A stretch of DNA of 64,000 nt from Bradyrhizobium sp. CCBAU 53338 (GTDB lineage Bacteria; Pseudomonadota; Alphaproteobacteria; Rhizobiales; Xanthobacteraceae), in NCBI RefSeq assembly GCF_015291665.1, contig NZ_CP030048.1, forward strand, positions 5,146,001 to 5,210,000, read 5' to 3'. Position numbers and translations under genes: made by a program. The notes below the pieces were generated by a model. The model saw nothing but the letters and a program-made list of their open reading frames with translations. It was not told the DNA's origin and searched no databases. Shown here piece by piece: positions 8,426 to 20,904 of the stretch (its first letter is position 1; every line of letters starts with the position of its first letter).

Positions 8426-8535
8426 ACGACCCATTTCGGGCCGCGCTGCGCGCGCGTCCCGGCGGCCCTTGGCCCCCTTGAAGGCATCCGCGCCAGCGGG
8501 CACATTGCCCGCCCAATCAAACGCGTGGGTGGAGC

Positions 8536-9315
8536 ATGAGCACGTTCGAACACATCATCGTCGAGAGCAAAGGCGCAGTCGGCATCGTCAAGCTGAACCG
8601 GCCGAAGATGCTCAACGCGCTTTCCTTCGGCGTGTTTCGCGAGATCGCCGCGGCGGTCGACGATCTCGAGGCCGATGACGCGATCGGCTGCATCGTCTTG
8701 ACCGGCAGCGAGAAGGCCTTTGCGGCCGGCGCGGACATCAAGGAGATGCAGCCGAAGGGCTTCATCGACATGTTCTCCGAGGACTTTGCCGCGATCGGCG
8801 GCGATCGCGTCGCGCGTTGCCGCAAGCCGACCATTGCGGCGGTCGCAGGCTACGCGCTCGGCGGCGGCTGCGAGCTCGCCATGATGTGCGATTTCATCAT
8901 CGCGGCGGACACCGCCAAATTCGGCCAGCCCGAGATCACGCTCGGCACCATCCCCGGCATCGGCGGCACCCAGCGCCTGACCCGCGCGATCGGCAAGTCC
9001 AAGGCGATGGATCTTTGCCTCACCGGCCGCATGATGGATGCGGCCGAGGCCGAGCGCAGCGGCCTCGTCAGCCGGATCGTGCCCGCCGACAAGCTGATGG
9101 AGGAGACCCTGGCGGCGGCCGAGAAGATCGCCTCCATGTCGCGCCCTGCGGTCGCGATGGCCAAGGAAGCGGTCAATCGCGCCTTCGAGACGACGCTGGC
9201 CGAGGGCATGAGCGTCGAGCGCAATCTGTTCCACTCGACCTTCGCGCTCGAAGACCGCTCCGAGGGCATGGCCGCCTTCATCGAGAAGCGCAAGCCGGTG
9301 AACAAGAACCGGTGA
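8536..9315 (+). CDS. Enoyl-CoA hydratase
   Basis: This 259-residue crotonase-fold protein has the usual full length. The oxyanion-hole segments are visible as [10 protein letters not shown] and [17 protein letters not shown]. The two catalytic glutamates of hydratases fit [21 protein letters not shown] (both are present around the PEITLG turn). It should hydrate trans-2-enoyl-CoA to 3-hydroxyacyl-CoA in fatty-acid beta-oxidation. A GTGGAG ribosome binding site precedes the ATG. It stands alone between an exported protein gene and a convergent CoA hydrolase/transferase gene. Confidence 0.92.
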   Translation: MSTFEHIIVESKGAVGIVKLNRPKMLNALSFGVFREIAAAVDDLEADDAIGCIVLTGSEKAFAAGADIKEMQPKGFIDMFSEDFAAIGGDRVARCRKPTIAAVAGYALGGGCELAMMCDFIIAADTAKFGQPEITLGTIPGIGGTQRLTRAIGKSKAMDLCLTGRMMDAAEAERSGLVSRIVPADKLMEETLAAAEKIASMSRPAVAMAKEAVNRAFETTLAEGMSVERNLFHSTFALEDRSEGMAAFIEKRKPVNKNR

Positions 9316-9325
9316 TTTCCTCTCC

Positions 9326-9468
9326 GTCGTCCCGGACGAGCGCGCCTTAAGCGCGCGCAAATTCGGGACCCATACTCCGCAGCAATGTTTTTGCGATGAC
9401 CCGGAGTTACCGGCTTCGCACCACGACTGCTCCCAAGTGCAATGGGTTCTGGCCTTCGCCAGGACGAC
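9326..9468. repeat. Intergenic palindromic repeat element
   Basis: The ends are inverted copies (GTCGTCC... at 9326 and ...GGACGAC to 9468, each with an inner CCCA/TGGG match), and an inner palindrome GCGCGCCTTAAGCGCGC lies near 9340. This looks like one of the mosaic intergenic repeats dispersed in Bradyrhizobium genomes. It fills the gap between two convergent genes and may also end their transcripts. Confidence 0.6.
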
Positions 9469-9475
9469 AGCGGAG

Positions 9476-11338
9476 CTAGCTGGCGCGGCTCTCTGCCAGA
9501 GCAGCGTTGACCAGTGCGCGATAGAAGCGCTCCGGCCAGGTTTTGGGACGGTCAAGGCCGAGGCGTGCCAGGCACGCCTCGTCGGCCGTATCAGGCTTCC
9601 GCATCAATCCTTGCCACAGCAGACCTGCCAGCGCGCGCGATGAATGTTGCGCGCCTTGCAGGATCTCCAGCGCCGGAATCAGGCGCTGCTCCACCTCGGT
9701 GAAATCGCAACCGAACGGGAACGACGGCAAGAGCCCGGCCTCGCGCGCAGGCTTGAGCGCGGCTGCGATCCTTTCGGGATGGTTGTCGCGGTAAGCGGCC
9801 GGGATCTCGTAGCCCCGCGGCAGCTTGCCGGCGTCCTTCGCCAGCCGCGCCAACTCGCCTTGAAAGCGTGAATCCGCGATTGTCAGCATGCTTGCGATCA
9901 CATCGGCGTCCGACTTTCCCCTGAGATCGGCAACGCCGTATTCGGTGACGAAGACATCGCGCAAATGGCGCGGAATGGTCTCATGCCCGTAGCGCCAGAG
10001 AAAGTTGGATTTCAGCGCGCCGCCGGACTGCCGCGTAGCTTCCAGCGTCAGGACCGACCGCGCGCCCTGGAGCGCGAAGGCTTGCGCTACGAAATTGTAT
10101 TGCCCGCCGACCCCGCTCACGACCTGCCCGTCATCGAGGCCGTCCGACACGGCCGCCCCCAGCAGCGTCGCCATCATCGTGACGTTGATGAAGCGTGCGT
10201 CGATGCGGGCGCTGCGCTTCCGATCCTCATCGCCGTAGAGCTCGTTCGTAAACGACACCGGCATCATCTGGATGCGCGCGATCTCGTCTGATGGCATCTC
10301 GCGCAATACACGATAGAACGACCTTGGACCGAGGAAGAAAGCGCCATGCAGCACCACGCCGTCGATGGCGCGCGTGAGAATGCCGGCGTCGATCAGGCCG
10401 ATGAAGGCCTCGGTCACCATCTCGCTGACGCCATAGAGGCCAACCTGGAAGGCCCCGGCTTCCTGCGCCACGCCCGGTCGCGCCTCGCACAGCCGCGTGA
10501 CGACGTCATGAAACGCTGCTCCATGGCGTTGGCGGAGGATCAGGCCCTGCGCGAGCGCATCGCCGATCTGCCCGATGCCGATTTGCAGCGTGCCGCCGTC
10601 GCGGACCAGCGATGCCGCGTTCAGGCCTATGGCGTATCTGGTATCGGAGATCGGCTCCGACGGCGGCGCGAACAGAGGAAAGTCGGTCGCCGCACTGTCC
10701 AGCACCGCGGAAAACTCCTCGGCCGGAAGATCGCCCTCGCCTGGCATGAACGGCAGCTCGGAATTTACCTGCGCGATCAGCTTGAACGTCGCGCGTCCGG
10801 CGCGGCGCTCGCGCAGCACGTCCAGCGTCGTGTCGGTATTGCAGGAGAGGCTGTAGCGCGGCACGCCGTCGACGACGCGCTGCGCCACCAATTGTGTCAC
10901 CACGTTCATCCCGCGCGCCAGCAGATAGCTCGCGGCATTGGTATAGTTGGCCGAAATGTAATTCTGCTGGGCAGCAGGCACGTGCAGCCAGCGCCCGGCC
11001 AGAAAGAAAAATTCGACCACGTCGATATTGGGCGGCAGCCGACGTTCGCGCAACGCATCGGCGTAGGTCAGATCGGGATACCCGCCGAACAGGCGATCGA
11101 TCACCGGCGTGATGAACCGGCGTTCGATGAGCGCCTTCGGTGCTGGCTTCTCCAGTGTCAGCGCCGACAGCATTGTCAGCTTGATGTCAGGATCGGCACA
11201 GGCCCGCGCATAGAGCGCGTTGACGACATGATTGGCCTTGCCGAGACCAAGCGGCAGACCGACCACCAGATCGGTTCCGACGTCGCGAATGATTTCTTCC
11301 GCGAGTGCATCGGGATCGGAGAAGACTTTCGGCATCAT
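9476..11338 (-). CDS. Acetyl-CoA hydrolase/transferase family protein
   Basis: This 620-residue protein is of the family that includes acetyl-CoA hydrolase, succinyl-CoA:acetate CoA-transferase and 4-hydroxybutyrate CoA-transferase. Visible family segments include the N-terminal LVVGLPLGLGKANHVVNALY, the central GTLQIGIGQIGDALAQGL and the C-terminal VSGVGGQYNFVAQAFAL and VTEYGVADLRGKSDADVI. A cytoplasmic enzyme moving CoA between short-chain acids is expected. The substrate cannot be told from sequence. It is longer than the roughly 430-540 residues of classic members, with an extra C-terminal region of about 100 residues. Confidence 0.85.
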   Translation of the reverse strand: MMPKVFSDPDALAEEIIRDVGTDLVVGLPLGLGKANHVVNALYARACADPDIKLTMLSALTLEKPAPKALIERRFITPVIDRLFGGYPDLTYADALRERRLPPNIDVVEFFFLAGRWLHVPAAQQNYISANYTNAASYLLARGMNVVTQLVAQRVVDGVPRYSLSCNTDTTLDVLRERRAGRATFKLIAQVNSELPFMPGEGDLPAEEFSAVLDSAATDFPLFAPPSEPISDTRYAIGLNAASLVRDGGTLQIGIGQIGDALAQGLILRQRHGAAFHDVVTRLCEARPGVAQEAGAFQVGLYGVSEMVTEAFIGLIDAGILTRAIDGVVLHGAFFLGPRSFYRVLREMPSDEIARIQMMPVSFTNELYGDEDRKRSARIDARFINVTMMATLLGAAVSDGLDDGQVVSGVGGQYNFVAQAFALQGARSVLTLEATRQSGGALKSNFLWRYGHETIPRHLRDVFVTEYGVADLRGKSDADVIASMLTIADSRFQGELARLAKDAGKLPRGYEIPAAYRDNHPERIAAALKPAREAGLLPSFPFGCDFTEVEQRLIPALEILQGAQHSSRALAGLLWQGLMRKPDTADEACLARLGLDRPKTWPERFYRALVNAALAESRAS

Positions 11339-11561
11339 CCGTGGGTCCGGACCGCATGGCTAAGGCGCCCGACGGAATTGGAAGGCACCATCAGGTCCCT
11401 ATAGCCTATTCGTGGCGCAATCGGTGTGTGACGCACCTGCAACAAGCACGGATTTCATGGGGGTTTGCTCCGCGGCAGTTTGCCTGCGCGACCGGCGCTG
11501 GGTAAACAGTTAAGAGAACCGCCGTCGGCGGGGGCGGACAGCCGGGGTTTTGCGGGATTAC

Positions 11562-12992
11562 ATGATTGGGCGTACCGCCAGAGCTGGCCGCGTGATGACG
11601 CGGCGTCGATCGGGCGTGGGTCCTGTCCTGGCGACATGGACTGCGGTGGCGCTCTGTTGCGCCCTGCCCGCCGCCGTCTGTGCAGAGGCGCTGCCGGAGG
11701 CGCTGGTCAAGGCCTACCAGACCAACCCGCAACTCAACGCCGAGCGTGCAAGGCAGCGCGCCACCGACGAGAACGTTCCGCAGGCGCTGGCCGGCTACCG
11801 GCCGCAGATCGTGGCGAGCCTCAGCGCCGGCATGCAGGCAGTGCGCAATCTGCTTCCAGACAACACCATCCAGACCGCAACGCTGAAACCATGGACCATC
11901 GGGGTCACGGTGTCGCAGACCCTGTTCAACGGCTTCCGCACCGCCAACAGCGTGCGGGTCGCGGAACTCCAGGTGCAGTCCGGTCGCGAGGCTCTGCGCA
12001 ACGTTGGCCAGGGCGTGCTGCTCGACGCCGTCACCGCCTATACCAACGTGCTGGCGAACCAGTCGCTGGTCGAGGCGCAGCGCTCAAACGTCGCCTTCCT
12101 GCGCGAGACGCTCTCCATCACCCAGCGCCGCCTCAACGCCGGCGACGTCACCCCGACCGATACCGCCCAGGCCGAGGCGCGCCTCAATCGGGGCCTTGCC
12201 GATCTCAATGCCGCCGAAGTCGCGCTTGCCGTGAGCCAGGCGACCTACGCCCAGGTAATCGGCAATTCGCCCTCCGCCCTTCGTCCCGCCGAAGTTGTCG
12301 ATCGCTATCTGCCGAAGAGCCGCGAGGATTCGATCGCCATGGCGATCCGCGAGCATCCCGCCGTGATGGCAGCCGGCTTCGACGTCGACGTCGCCTCGAC
12401 CAATATCCGCGTCGCCGAAGGCGCACTGCTCCCCAGCGCCAGCCTCCAGGGCAGCGTCAGCCGCAGCCGCGACAGCGACCAGACGCTCGGCACCTTCGGT
12501 ACCGATCAGGCCTCGATCGTCGCCAACGTCACCGCGCCGATCTATGACGGTGGCCAGGCGGCATCGCAGACCCGGCAGGCCAAGGAAGTCACGGCGCAGA
12601 GCCGTCTGGTGCTCGACCAGATCCGCAACCAGGCGCGTACGGCGGCGGTCAGCGCCTGGGTCGCCAACGAAGGCGCCAAGATCGCGGTCTCGGCCTCGGA
12701 GTCCGAGGTGAAGGCGGCGACCGTCGCGCTCCAGGGCGTCCAGCGCGAGGCCGCCGGCGGACAGCGCACGACGGTGGACGTGCTGAACTCGCAGGCCGAT
12801 CTGATCCAGGCCAAGGCCCGCCTGATCGGCGCGCTGCGCGACCGCGTCATCGCCTCCTACACGCTGCTCAGCGCCATCGGCCATCTCGACGTCAAGACCT
12901 TGAACCTGAACACACCGGACTATCTGCCCGAGGTGCACTACCAGCAGGTCCGCGACGCCTGGCACGGCCTGCGCACGCCGTCGGGGCAGTAG
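11562..12992 (+). CDS. TolC family outer membrane efflux protein
   Basis: From the ATG at 11562 the protein has 476 residues. Alternatives are TTG at 11550 and ATG at 11595, the last giving the tidiest signal peptide (VLATWTAVALCCALPAAVCAE). The two homologous halves of TolC are visible: ALPEALVKAYQTNPQLNAERARQRATDE and the second-half SIAMAIREHPAVMAAGFDVDVA, with Thr/Ala-rich coiled-coil helices. It forms a trimeric outer-membrane channel for type I secretion or RND/MFS pumps. No inner-membrane partner is adjacent. The CusA/B-like pump 1.5 kb away on the other strand could use it, but this is not shown. Confidence 0.9.
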   Translation: MIGRTARAGRVMTRRRSGVGPVLATWTAVALCCALPAAVCAEALPEALVKAYQTNPQLNAERARQRATDENVPQALAGYRPQIVASLSAGMQAVRNLLPDNTIQTATLKPWTIGVTVSQTLFNGFRTANSVRVAELQVQSGREALRNVGQGVLLDAVTAYTNVLANQSLVEAQRSNVAFLRETLSITQRRLNAGDVTPTDTAQAEARLNRGLADLNAAEVALAVSQATYAQVIGNSPSALRPAEVVDRYLPKSREDSIAMAIREHPAVMAAGFDVDVASTNIRVAEGALLPSASLQGSVSRSRDSDQTLGTFGTDQASIVANVTAPIYDGGQAASQTRQAKEVTAQSRLVLDQIRNQARTAAVSAWVANEGAKIAVSASESEVKAATVALQGVQREAAGGQRTTVDVLNSQADLIQAKARLIGALRDRVIASYTLLSAIGHLDVKTLNLNTPDYLPEVHYQQVRDAWHGLRTPSGQ

Positions 12993-13016
12993 TTTCGAAT
13001 CTTTCGGTCGACGCCA

Positions 13017-13574
13017 ATGAAGAGCCGCCGCATCCATCTGATGGGAGCTTCGGGTTCCGGCGTGACGACGCTCGGCCGCGCTCTTGCGAGGCGGTTGGCG
13101 CTGCCGCATCACGACACCGACGACTATTTCTGGCTCCCGACTGCTCCGCCCTATCGGACGACACGCCCAGCCGCCGATCGTCTGCGCCTCATGCGTGAGA
13201 TGTTTCTGCCGCGTCTCGATTGGGTGCTCAGCGGAACCGTCACCGGCTGGGGCGACGAAATCGTCCCGCTGTTCGATCTTGTTGCCTTCGTGACGACGCA
13301 GCGCGATCTTCGCGTGCAACGCCTGTACGCCCGCGAGGCTGCGCATTTTGGTGCGGATGCCGTTGTTCCCGGGGGCTGGCGCCACGAGGAGACCGAAGCC
13401 TTCGTCGAATGGGCCTCGCACTACGAAGCCAGCGATCGCGACGGACGCAGCCTCGCAAAGGACGAGGCCTGGCTGGCGGGTCTGCCCTGCACGGTCGTCC
13501 GCGCCGACGGCGCGCGGCCGATTGCGGAGCTGGTCGACCAGCTATGCGCCGACGTGGCGGGACTGCCCGGCTGA
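13017..13574 (+). CDS. Adenylate-kinase-like P-loop protein with atypical Walker A
   Basis: This 185-residue cytoplasmic protein has an N-terminal P-loop reading GASGSGVTTLGRALA, then PHHDTDDYFWLPTAPPY as a nucleotide-kinase-like substrate loop, and later LYAREAAHFG. The lysine of the canonical GxxxxGK[ST] motif is replaced by valine. Relatives that I recall carry GASGSGTTTL, so this may be normal in the family. It is annotated in relatives as an adenylate kinase or AAA-type protein without a proven substrate. It begins 24 bases after the TolC-like gene and lies just upstream of an amidohydrolase gene. Confidence 0.65.
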   Translation: MKSRRIHLMGASGSGVTTLGRALARRLALPHHDTDDYFWLPTAPPYRTTRPAADRLRLMREMFLPRLDWVLSGTVTGWGDEIVPLFDLVAFVTTQRDLRVQRLYAREAAHFGADAVVPGGWRHEETEAFVEWASHYEASDRDGRSLAKDEAWLAGLPCTVVRADGARPIAELVDQLCADVAGLPG

Positions 13575-13614
13575 TGTGATATCGTTCCGCGCCTTCCTCG
13601 CCGCCGGAGCCGCC

Positions 13615-14526
13615 ATGACCGACAAGATTTTCGCGCGCGCAGCGCAGCCCGCGACACCGATCAGTTTCGATGTACCGGCAGGTGCCTGCGACTGTCACAC
13701 CCACATCCATGGCGACGTCGAAGATTTTCCGTTCTTCGCGGGGCGCGTCTACACGCCGGGACCGGCAAGCCCCGACGAAATGGCGGCGCTGCACGAGGCG
13801 CTGCACATCGAGCGCGTGGTGATCGTCACGCCGAGCGTCTACGGCACCGACAATTCCTCGAGCCTGTTCGGCATGAAGGCCCGCGGCGCAACCGCGCGCG
13901 GCGTAGCCGTGATCGACGACAAGACCACCGAGGCCCAGCTCGATGCAATGCATGCGGACGGCTTTCGCGGCATCCGCATCAATCTTGCGACCGACGGTGT
14001 CAACGATCCCGATGTCGGCCGCGCCCGCTTTGCCGCCGCCGTCGAACGCATGTCAGCGCGCGGCTGGCATGTGCAGCTCTACACCACGCCGGCGATGATC
14101 TCGGCCATCAGGGATCTCGTGCTGGCTTCACCGGTGCCCGTCGTTTTCGATCATTTCGGCGGGCTCGAGGCCGCTCTCGGGCTCGAGCAGCCAGGGTTTT
14201 CCGACCTCGTCGCGCTGGTCAAGTCAGGCAAGGCCCATGTGAAGATCTCCGGCGCCTATCGCTCGTCGAACCTCGCGCCCGACTATCAGGACATGGTGCC
14301 CTATGCGCGTGCGCTGATCGCCGCAAACCCGGATCGTATCGTCTGGGGTACCGACTGGCCGCACCCGGATTCGGCGCAAGTCGCGGGCCGCAAGGCTACC
14401 GATCCCGCACCATTTCACCAGATCGACGACGGCCGGCTGCTGAACCAGCTTCCGGTGTGGTCACAGGATGATGACATCCGCAGGAAAATCCTGGTCGACA
14501 ATCCGGCCCGGCTCTACGGATTTTGA
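13615..14526 (+). CDS. Amidohydrolase family protein (lactonase-like TIM barrel)
   Basis: This 303-residue protein is an amidohydrolase-2 type metal-dependent hydrolase: ACDCHTHIHGD gives the HxH metal motif at the start of strand 1, VVFDHFGG the strand-5 region, and RIVWGTDWPHPD the final catalytic aspartate. Family members hydrolyse lactones such as 2-pyrone-4,6-dicarboxylate or decarboxylate aromatic acids. The substrate here is unknown. The frame stays open further upstream into the P-loop gene, but the ATG at 13615 begins the recognisable protein. Confidence 0.85.
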   Translation: MTDKIFARAAQPATPISFDVPAGACDCHTHIHGDVEDFPFFAGRVYTPGPASPDEMAALHEALHIERVVIVTPSVYGTDNSSSLFGMKARGATARGVAVIDDKTTEAQLDAMHADGFRGIRINLATDGVNDPDVGRARFAAAVERMSARGWHVQLYTTPAMISAIRDLVLASPVPVVFDHFGGLEAALGLEQPGFSDLVALVKSGKAHVKISGAYRSSNLAPDYQDMVPYARALIAANPDRIVWGTDWPHPDSAQVAGRKATDPAPFHQIDDGRLLNQLPVWSQDDDIRRKILVDNPARLYGF

Positions 14527-14534
14527 GATCGGCG

Positions 14535-17651
<3,117 letters not shown>

Positions 17652-17684
17652 TCAGGTTTTTCGCAGTTTCTTGGGGCTCGTCGA

Positions 17685-18929
17685 TCAGCTGCCGGACGCC
17701 GCGCGGTCGATGAACAGGCTGCCTTTGACGACGATCCGTTCGCCGGGCTTCAGGTTGCTGGTGACCTCGACGAGTTTGCCATTGATGAGGCCGATCTTGA
17801 TCTGGCGGAGCTCGACCGACTTGTCGTCACGCGCGACCCAGATGCGGACCTGGTCGCCTTCATAGATCAGCGCCTGCTTCGGCACCGCGGGCGCGGCGCG
17901 GTCGCCGGTCGAATAGATCGTGACGTTGGCGAACATTTCCGGCTTGAGCAGGCCGTCCTTGTTGTCGATGGTGGCGCGCACCAGCAGGCGGCGGGTGTTG
18001 GGATCGATCGCAGCGGCGACATAGTTGATCTTGGCGGCCAGCGGATGGCCCGGCAGCGCCATCACGTTGACGGCGATATCCTGCCCGACACTGACGGAGG
18101 CGGCGTCGCTCTCACGCACGAAAGCGGTGAGCCAGACCGTGGAGAGATCGCCGATCACGAAGACTGGATCGCTGGCGCCGGTGTTGACATATTGCCCGGG
18201 GCCGATCTTGCGTTGCACGACCGTGCCCGAGATCGGCGCATAGATCGTGATTTCCGGATTGATGGTGCTCTTCGTCTGGAACGCCTTGATGGTCTCGTCG
18301 GTAAAACCGAGGATGCGCAGTTTGTTGTTAGCGGCTTCCAGCGCCGTCACCGAGGAACGCATGTCGTTCTGCGCCTGGACCTGGGTCGCTTCCGCCTGCT
18401 GGAAATCCTTGAGCGGAATGGCGCGGCCTTCGTAGAGATCCTTGGCGCGCCGGTACTGGATGTCGGCAAGCTCGAGCGCCGACTTCGCCTTGTTCTGCGA
18501 CGTCATCGCCGCGATGAAATCATTCTGGGCCTGCACGGTATCGGCGGCCTCGATTGTGAACAGCGGTTGACCCTGGGTCACGCTCTCGCCCGGCTTGGCG
18601 AGCAGCTTGGTCACCCGGCCCGCATAGGGCGAGAACACCGGCGTCGAACGGTCCTCGTCGACGGCGACCTTGCCTTCGGTGACATACTCGGCGCGGAAGG
18701 TCTTGGCATTGACCGGCTCGATCGTCAGCGTCGCCCATTCGGATGGCGTCGGCGTGAAATTCTGGGCGTTCTTGCGCGACTGGCTTGAGACCTCGGAGTT
18801 CTTCTTCTCCTTGGTGCCGGCAAACATGAAACCGTAGGCGCCGGCCCCGGCGAGCGCCAGCAAGACTGCGGATGTGATCACCCGCCGTTTCGTAAGCGCC
18901 TGCGATCGCTTGGTGTTTTCAACTACCAT
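17685..18929 (-). CDS. RND efflux periplasmic adaptor subunit (CusB/CzcB-like)
   Basis: This 414-residue membrane-fusion protein has one N-terminal membrane helix (VITSAVLLALAGAGAYGFMF), a lipoyl/barrel-sandwich domain split by a coiled-coil hairpin (about 130-215, rich in Ala/Gln/Lys), then beta-barrel and membrane-proximal domains (AAIDPNTRRLLVRATIDN is the typical adaptor segment). It links the inner-membrane pump to an outer-membrane channel. It is the first gene of the two-gene operon. No CusF-like metal-binding extension or Met-rich metal site is obvious. Confidence 0.88.
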   Translation of the reverse strand: MVVENTKRSQALTKRRVITSAVLLALAGAGAYGFMFAGTKEKKNSEVSSQSRKNAQNFTPTPSEWATLTIEPVNAKTFRAEYVTEGKVAVDEDRSTPVFSPYAGRVTKLLAKPGESVTQGQPLFTIEAADTVQAQNDFIAAMTSQNKAKSALELADIQYRRAKDLYEGRAIPLKDFQQAEATQVQAQNDMRSSVTALEAANNKLRILGFTDETIKAFQTKSTINPEITIYAPISGTVVQRKIGPGQYVNTGASDPVFVIGDLSTVWLTAFVRESDAASVSVGQDIAVNVMALPGHPLAAKINYVAAAIDPNTRRLLVRATIDNKDGLLKPEMFANVTIYSTGDRAAPAVPKQALIYEGDQVRIWVARDDKSVELRQIKIGLINGKLVEVTSNLKPGERIVVKGSLFIDRAASGS

Positions 18930-19074
18930 GGAGCCCGGTCGTGTCTGCGACGATCTCGGCAGACGACTGCCTCATCGGTCGCGCTAATAGTGCCGATTTG
19001 GGATTTCAAACAACCTAAAAAACGCCGCGCACCCTTCGGTTTGCGTTAAAATTTTGCGGCATGTCAGCTTCACG

Positions 19075-20490
19075 TCAGCTTTGCGCCGGCCATTGCGGCG
19101 AATGACTGCCGAGCGGCATCGCCGGACGGCTCCATTGCGCCGGTGTTCTCGACAGCACAGCCGAATGGCGCACCGCCTTCAACGTTCCGAAGCCAGATGA
19201 CATCGTTTCCATGAACGCAGCATGTACGGCCTCGCCCGTAAGATCCGGGGTGTTCAGGCCATCCGCAAGCCGGCCGAGATTCCAAAGCCAGCGTCCGGTC
19301 TGCGCCAGCGACACGCGCACGTGCCAGCTACCGCCTTCGCGAGCCTGACGCGCCTTCGCCATCATCGCGCCGAACGCCATGAGATAGCCGGTGGCGTGGT
19401 CGAGAATCTGTGCCGGCAATTCCTTGGGACCATCGACGCCGACAGCCTTCCCTTCCGCGTCGTTGAAGCCGGTCGTGGTCTGCACCAGCGAATCGAAGCC
19501 GCGACGCTCGGCCCAGGGACCGCCATGGCCGTAAGCCGACAGCGTGACATAGACGATGCCGGGATTGATCTCCGCGGCGTGCTCCGGCGAGAAGCCGAGG
19601 GCCGCGAGCGCGCGCGGGCGATAGCCCTGCGAGAAGATGTCTGCATCTTTCAACAGCGCGCGCATCTGCGCCTTGCCTGCCTCGCTCTTCAGCTCGATGA
19701 AGGTTGTGAGCTTGCCGCGGCCTGTGTCGATGGTGAGCCAGGGAATGGCCGGCAGTGCCGGCCCCGAAACGAGCAGCACATCGGCGCCGTGCGCCGCGAG
19801 CGTGCGGCCGGCGACGGGACCGGCGATGACGCGGGAGAGATCGAGCACGCGCAGACCTGCGAGCGGCCGATCGCCTTTCGGCCATGATTTTTTAGGCCAT
19901 GGCTTCGGCGGGGCATCGCCGATTCTGTCGATCGAGATCAGCGGGAGCTCCGCGAGCGCACACGCCTGCGGCAGCGCGGACCATTCGTCGTAGGAGCGCA
20001 TCAGCGCAACGACGCCGCCTGCGGCATAGGCTGCCGTTTCGAAATCCGCGCCCTTCCATTGCATCAGAGCGGCCTGCACCTTGTCGCGCTCGGGCACGCA
20101 GCCAAGCACCTTGCAGACAGCGTCGCGGTGATGCGGGAAATTAGTGTGGCAGCGGACGAAGCGGTCGTCGCCGGTCTTGTAGACGCCGGCGATGGCGTCC
20201 CAGGCCGGCGGCGGCGGCTTGTCGTCGAGACGCAGATAACGCTCGGAGCGGCATTCGACGACGGCATGGCGCATGTCGACGCTCACGCCCTGCGCCTCGC
20301 CGCCGCGCAGCCGCCAGATCTCGGCGGCGGCAAGAGCTGCCGCGGCGATTGTCGTTTGCCCGGCGACGGCGACACGGAACGAGGACGGGATCTGCGGCTC
20401 CTCGCCGGTCAGATGCACACGCTCGAGCGCGGCCTTATCGCCGCCGGCGGAGGTCCAGATATCGCTGAGAACGCCGATAGGGCTTTGCAT
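19075..20490 (-). CDS. CaiB/BaiF family CoA-transferase
   Basis: This 471-residue class III CoA-transferase-like protein contains the family segments LAGLRVLDLSRVIAGPVAGRTLAAHGADVL, DIFSQGYRPRALAALGFSPE and VTLSAYGHGGPWAERRGFDSLVQTTTGF. The class transfers CoA between organic acids through an aspartyl-CoA intermediate. An extra N-terminal part of about 200 residues resembles the swapped small domain (RLRGGEAQGVSVDMRHAVVE). It is monocistronic, and the direction relative to neighbours gives no clue to the substrate. Confidence 0.85.
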   Translation of the reverse strand: MQSPIGVLSDIWTSAGGDKAALERVHLTGEEPQIPSSFRVAVAGQTTIAAAALAAAEIWRLRGGEAQGVSVDMRHAVVECRSERYLRLDDKPPPPAWDAIAGVYKTGDDRFVRCHTNFPHHRDAVCKVLGCVPERDKVQAALMQWKGADFETAAYAAGGVVALMRSYDEWSALPQACALAELPLISIDRIGDAPPKPWPKKSWPKGDRPLAGLRVLDLSRVIAGPVAGRTLAAHGADVLLVSGPALPAIPWLTIDTGRGKLTTFIELKSEAGKAQMRALLKDADIFSQGYRPRALAALGFSPEHAAEINPGIVYVTLSAYGHGGPWAERRGFDSLVQTTTGFNDAEGKAVGVDGPKELPAQILDHATGYLMAFGAMMAKARQAREGGSWHVRVSLAQTGRWLWNLGRLADGLNTPDLTGEAVHAAFMETMSSGFGTLKAVRHSAVLSRTPAQWSRPAMPLGSHSPQWPAQS

Positions 20491-20549
20491 CGTAGCCTCT
20501 CTCCCCTAGGTTTTCTTGCGACCATCCCATGAGCACGGAAAGGATTGCA

Positions 20550-20837
20550 ATGGCCGCCATCGATCCCCTCACCGCAGGCGCCGTGTTCGTCGCAACGGCG
20601 GCAACCGACGCAGTCTACGTGATGTTTACGTCGGCCGTGGTCGCACGCAAGCGCGTACCGGCCGCGAGCTGGAGTGCGATCTGGTACCTGCTCTCCTCTT
20701 ACGCCGTGATCAGCTACACCGAAAACGCTTTCTATGTCGCATTCGCGGCCATCGGCTCCTGGGTCGGCGCCTATGCATCGCTGACCTTCCTGCATCGCCC
20801 ACCCGGCGGCCCGCCTGTGGGGGCCTCGCCGGAATAG
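20550..20837 (+). CDS. Small membrane protein, function unknown
   Basis: This 95-residue hydrophobic protein has about three transmembrane segments (around TAGAVFVATAATDAVYVMF, WSAIWYLLSSYAVISY and FYVAFAAIGSWVGAYASLTF). The start at 20550 is favoured by an AAAGGA ribosome binding site seven bases ahead; an ATG at 20529 would add seven residues. It is followed by an SDR gene 67 bases downstream on the same strand. No family function was recognised. Confidence 0.65.
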   Translation: MAAIDPLTAGAVFVATAATDAVYVMFTSAVVARKRVPAASWSAIWYLLSSYAVISYTENAFYVAFAAIGSWVGAYASLTFLHRPPGGPPVGASPE

Positions 20838-20904
20838 AGGGGGAGGACTTTCTCCGCCTCCGCGGCTACACTCCGTACGACCAACAAAAAGGAAAACCCA
20901 AACA

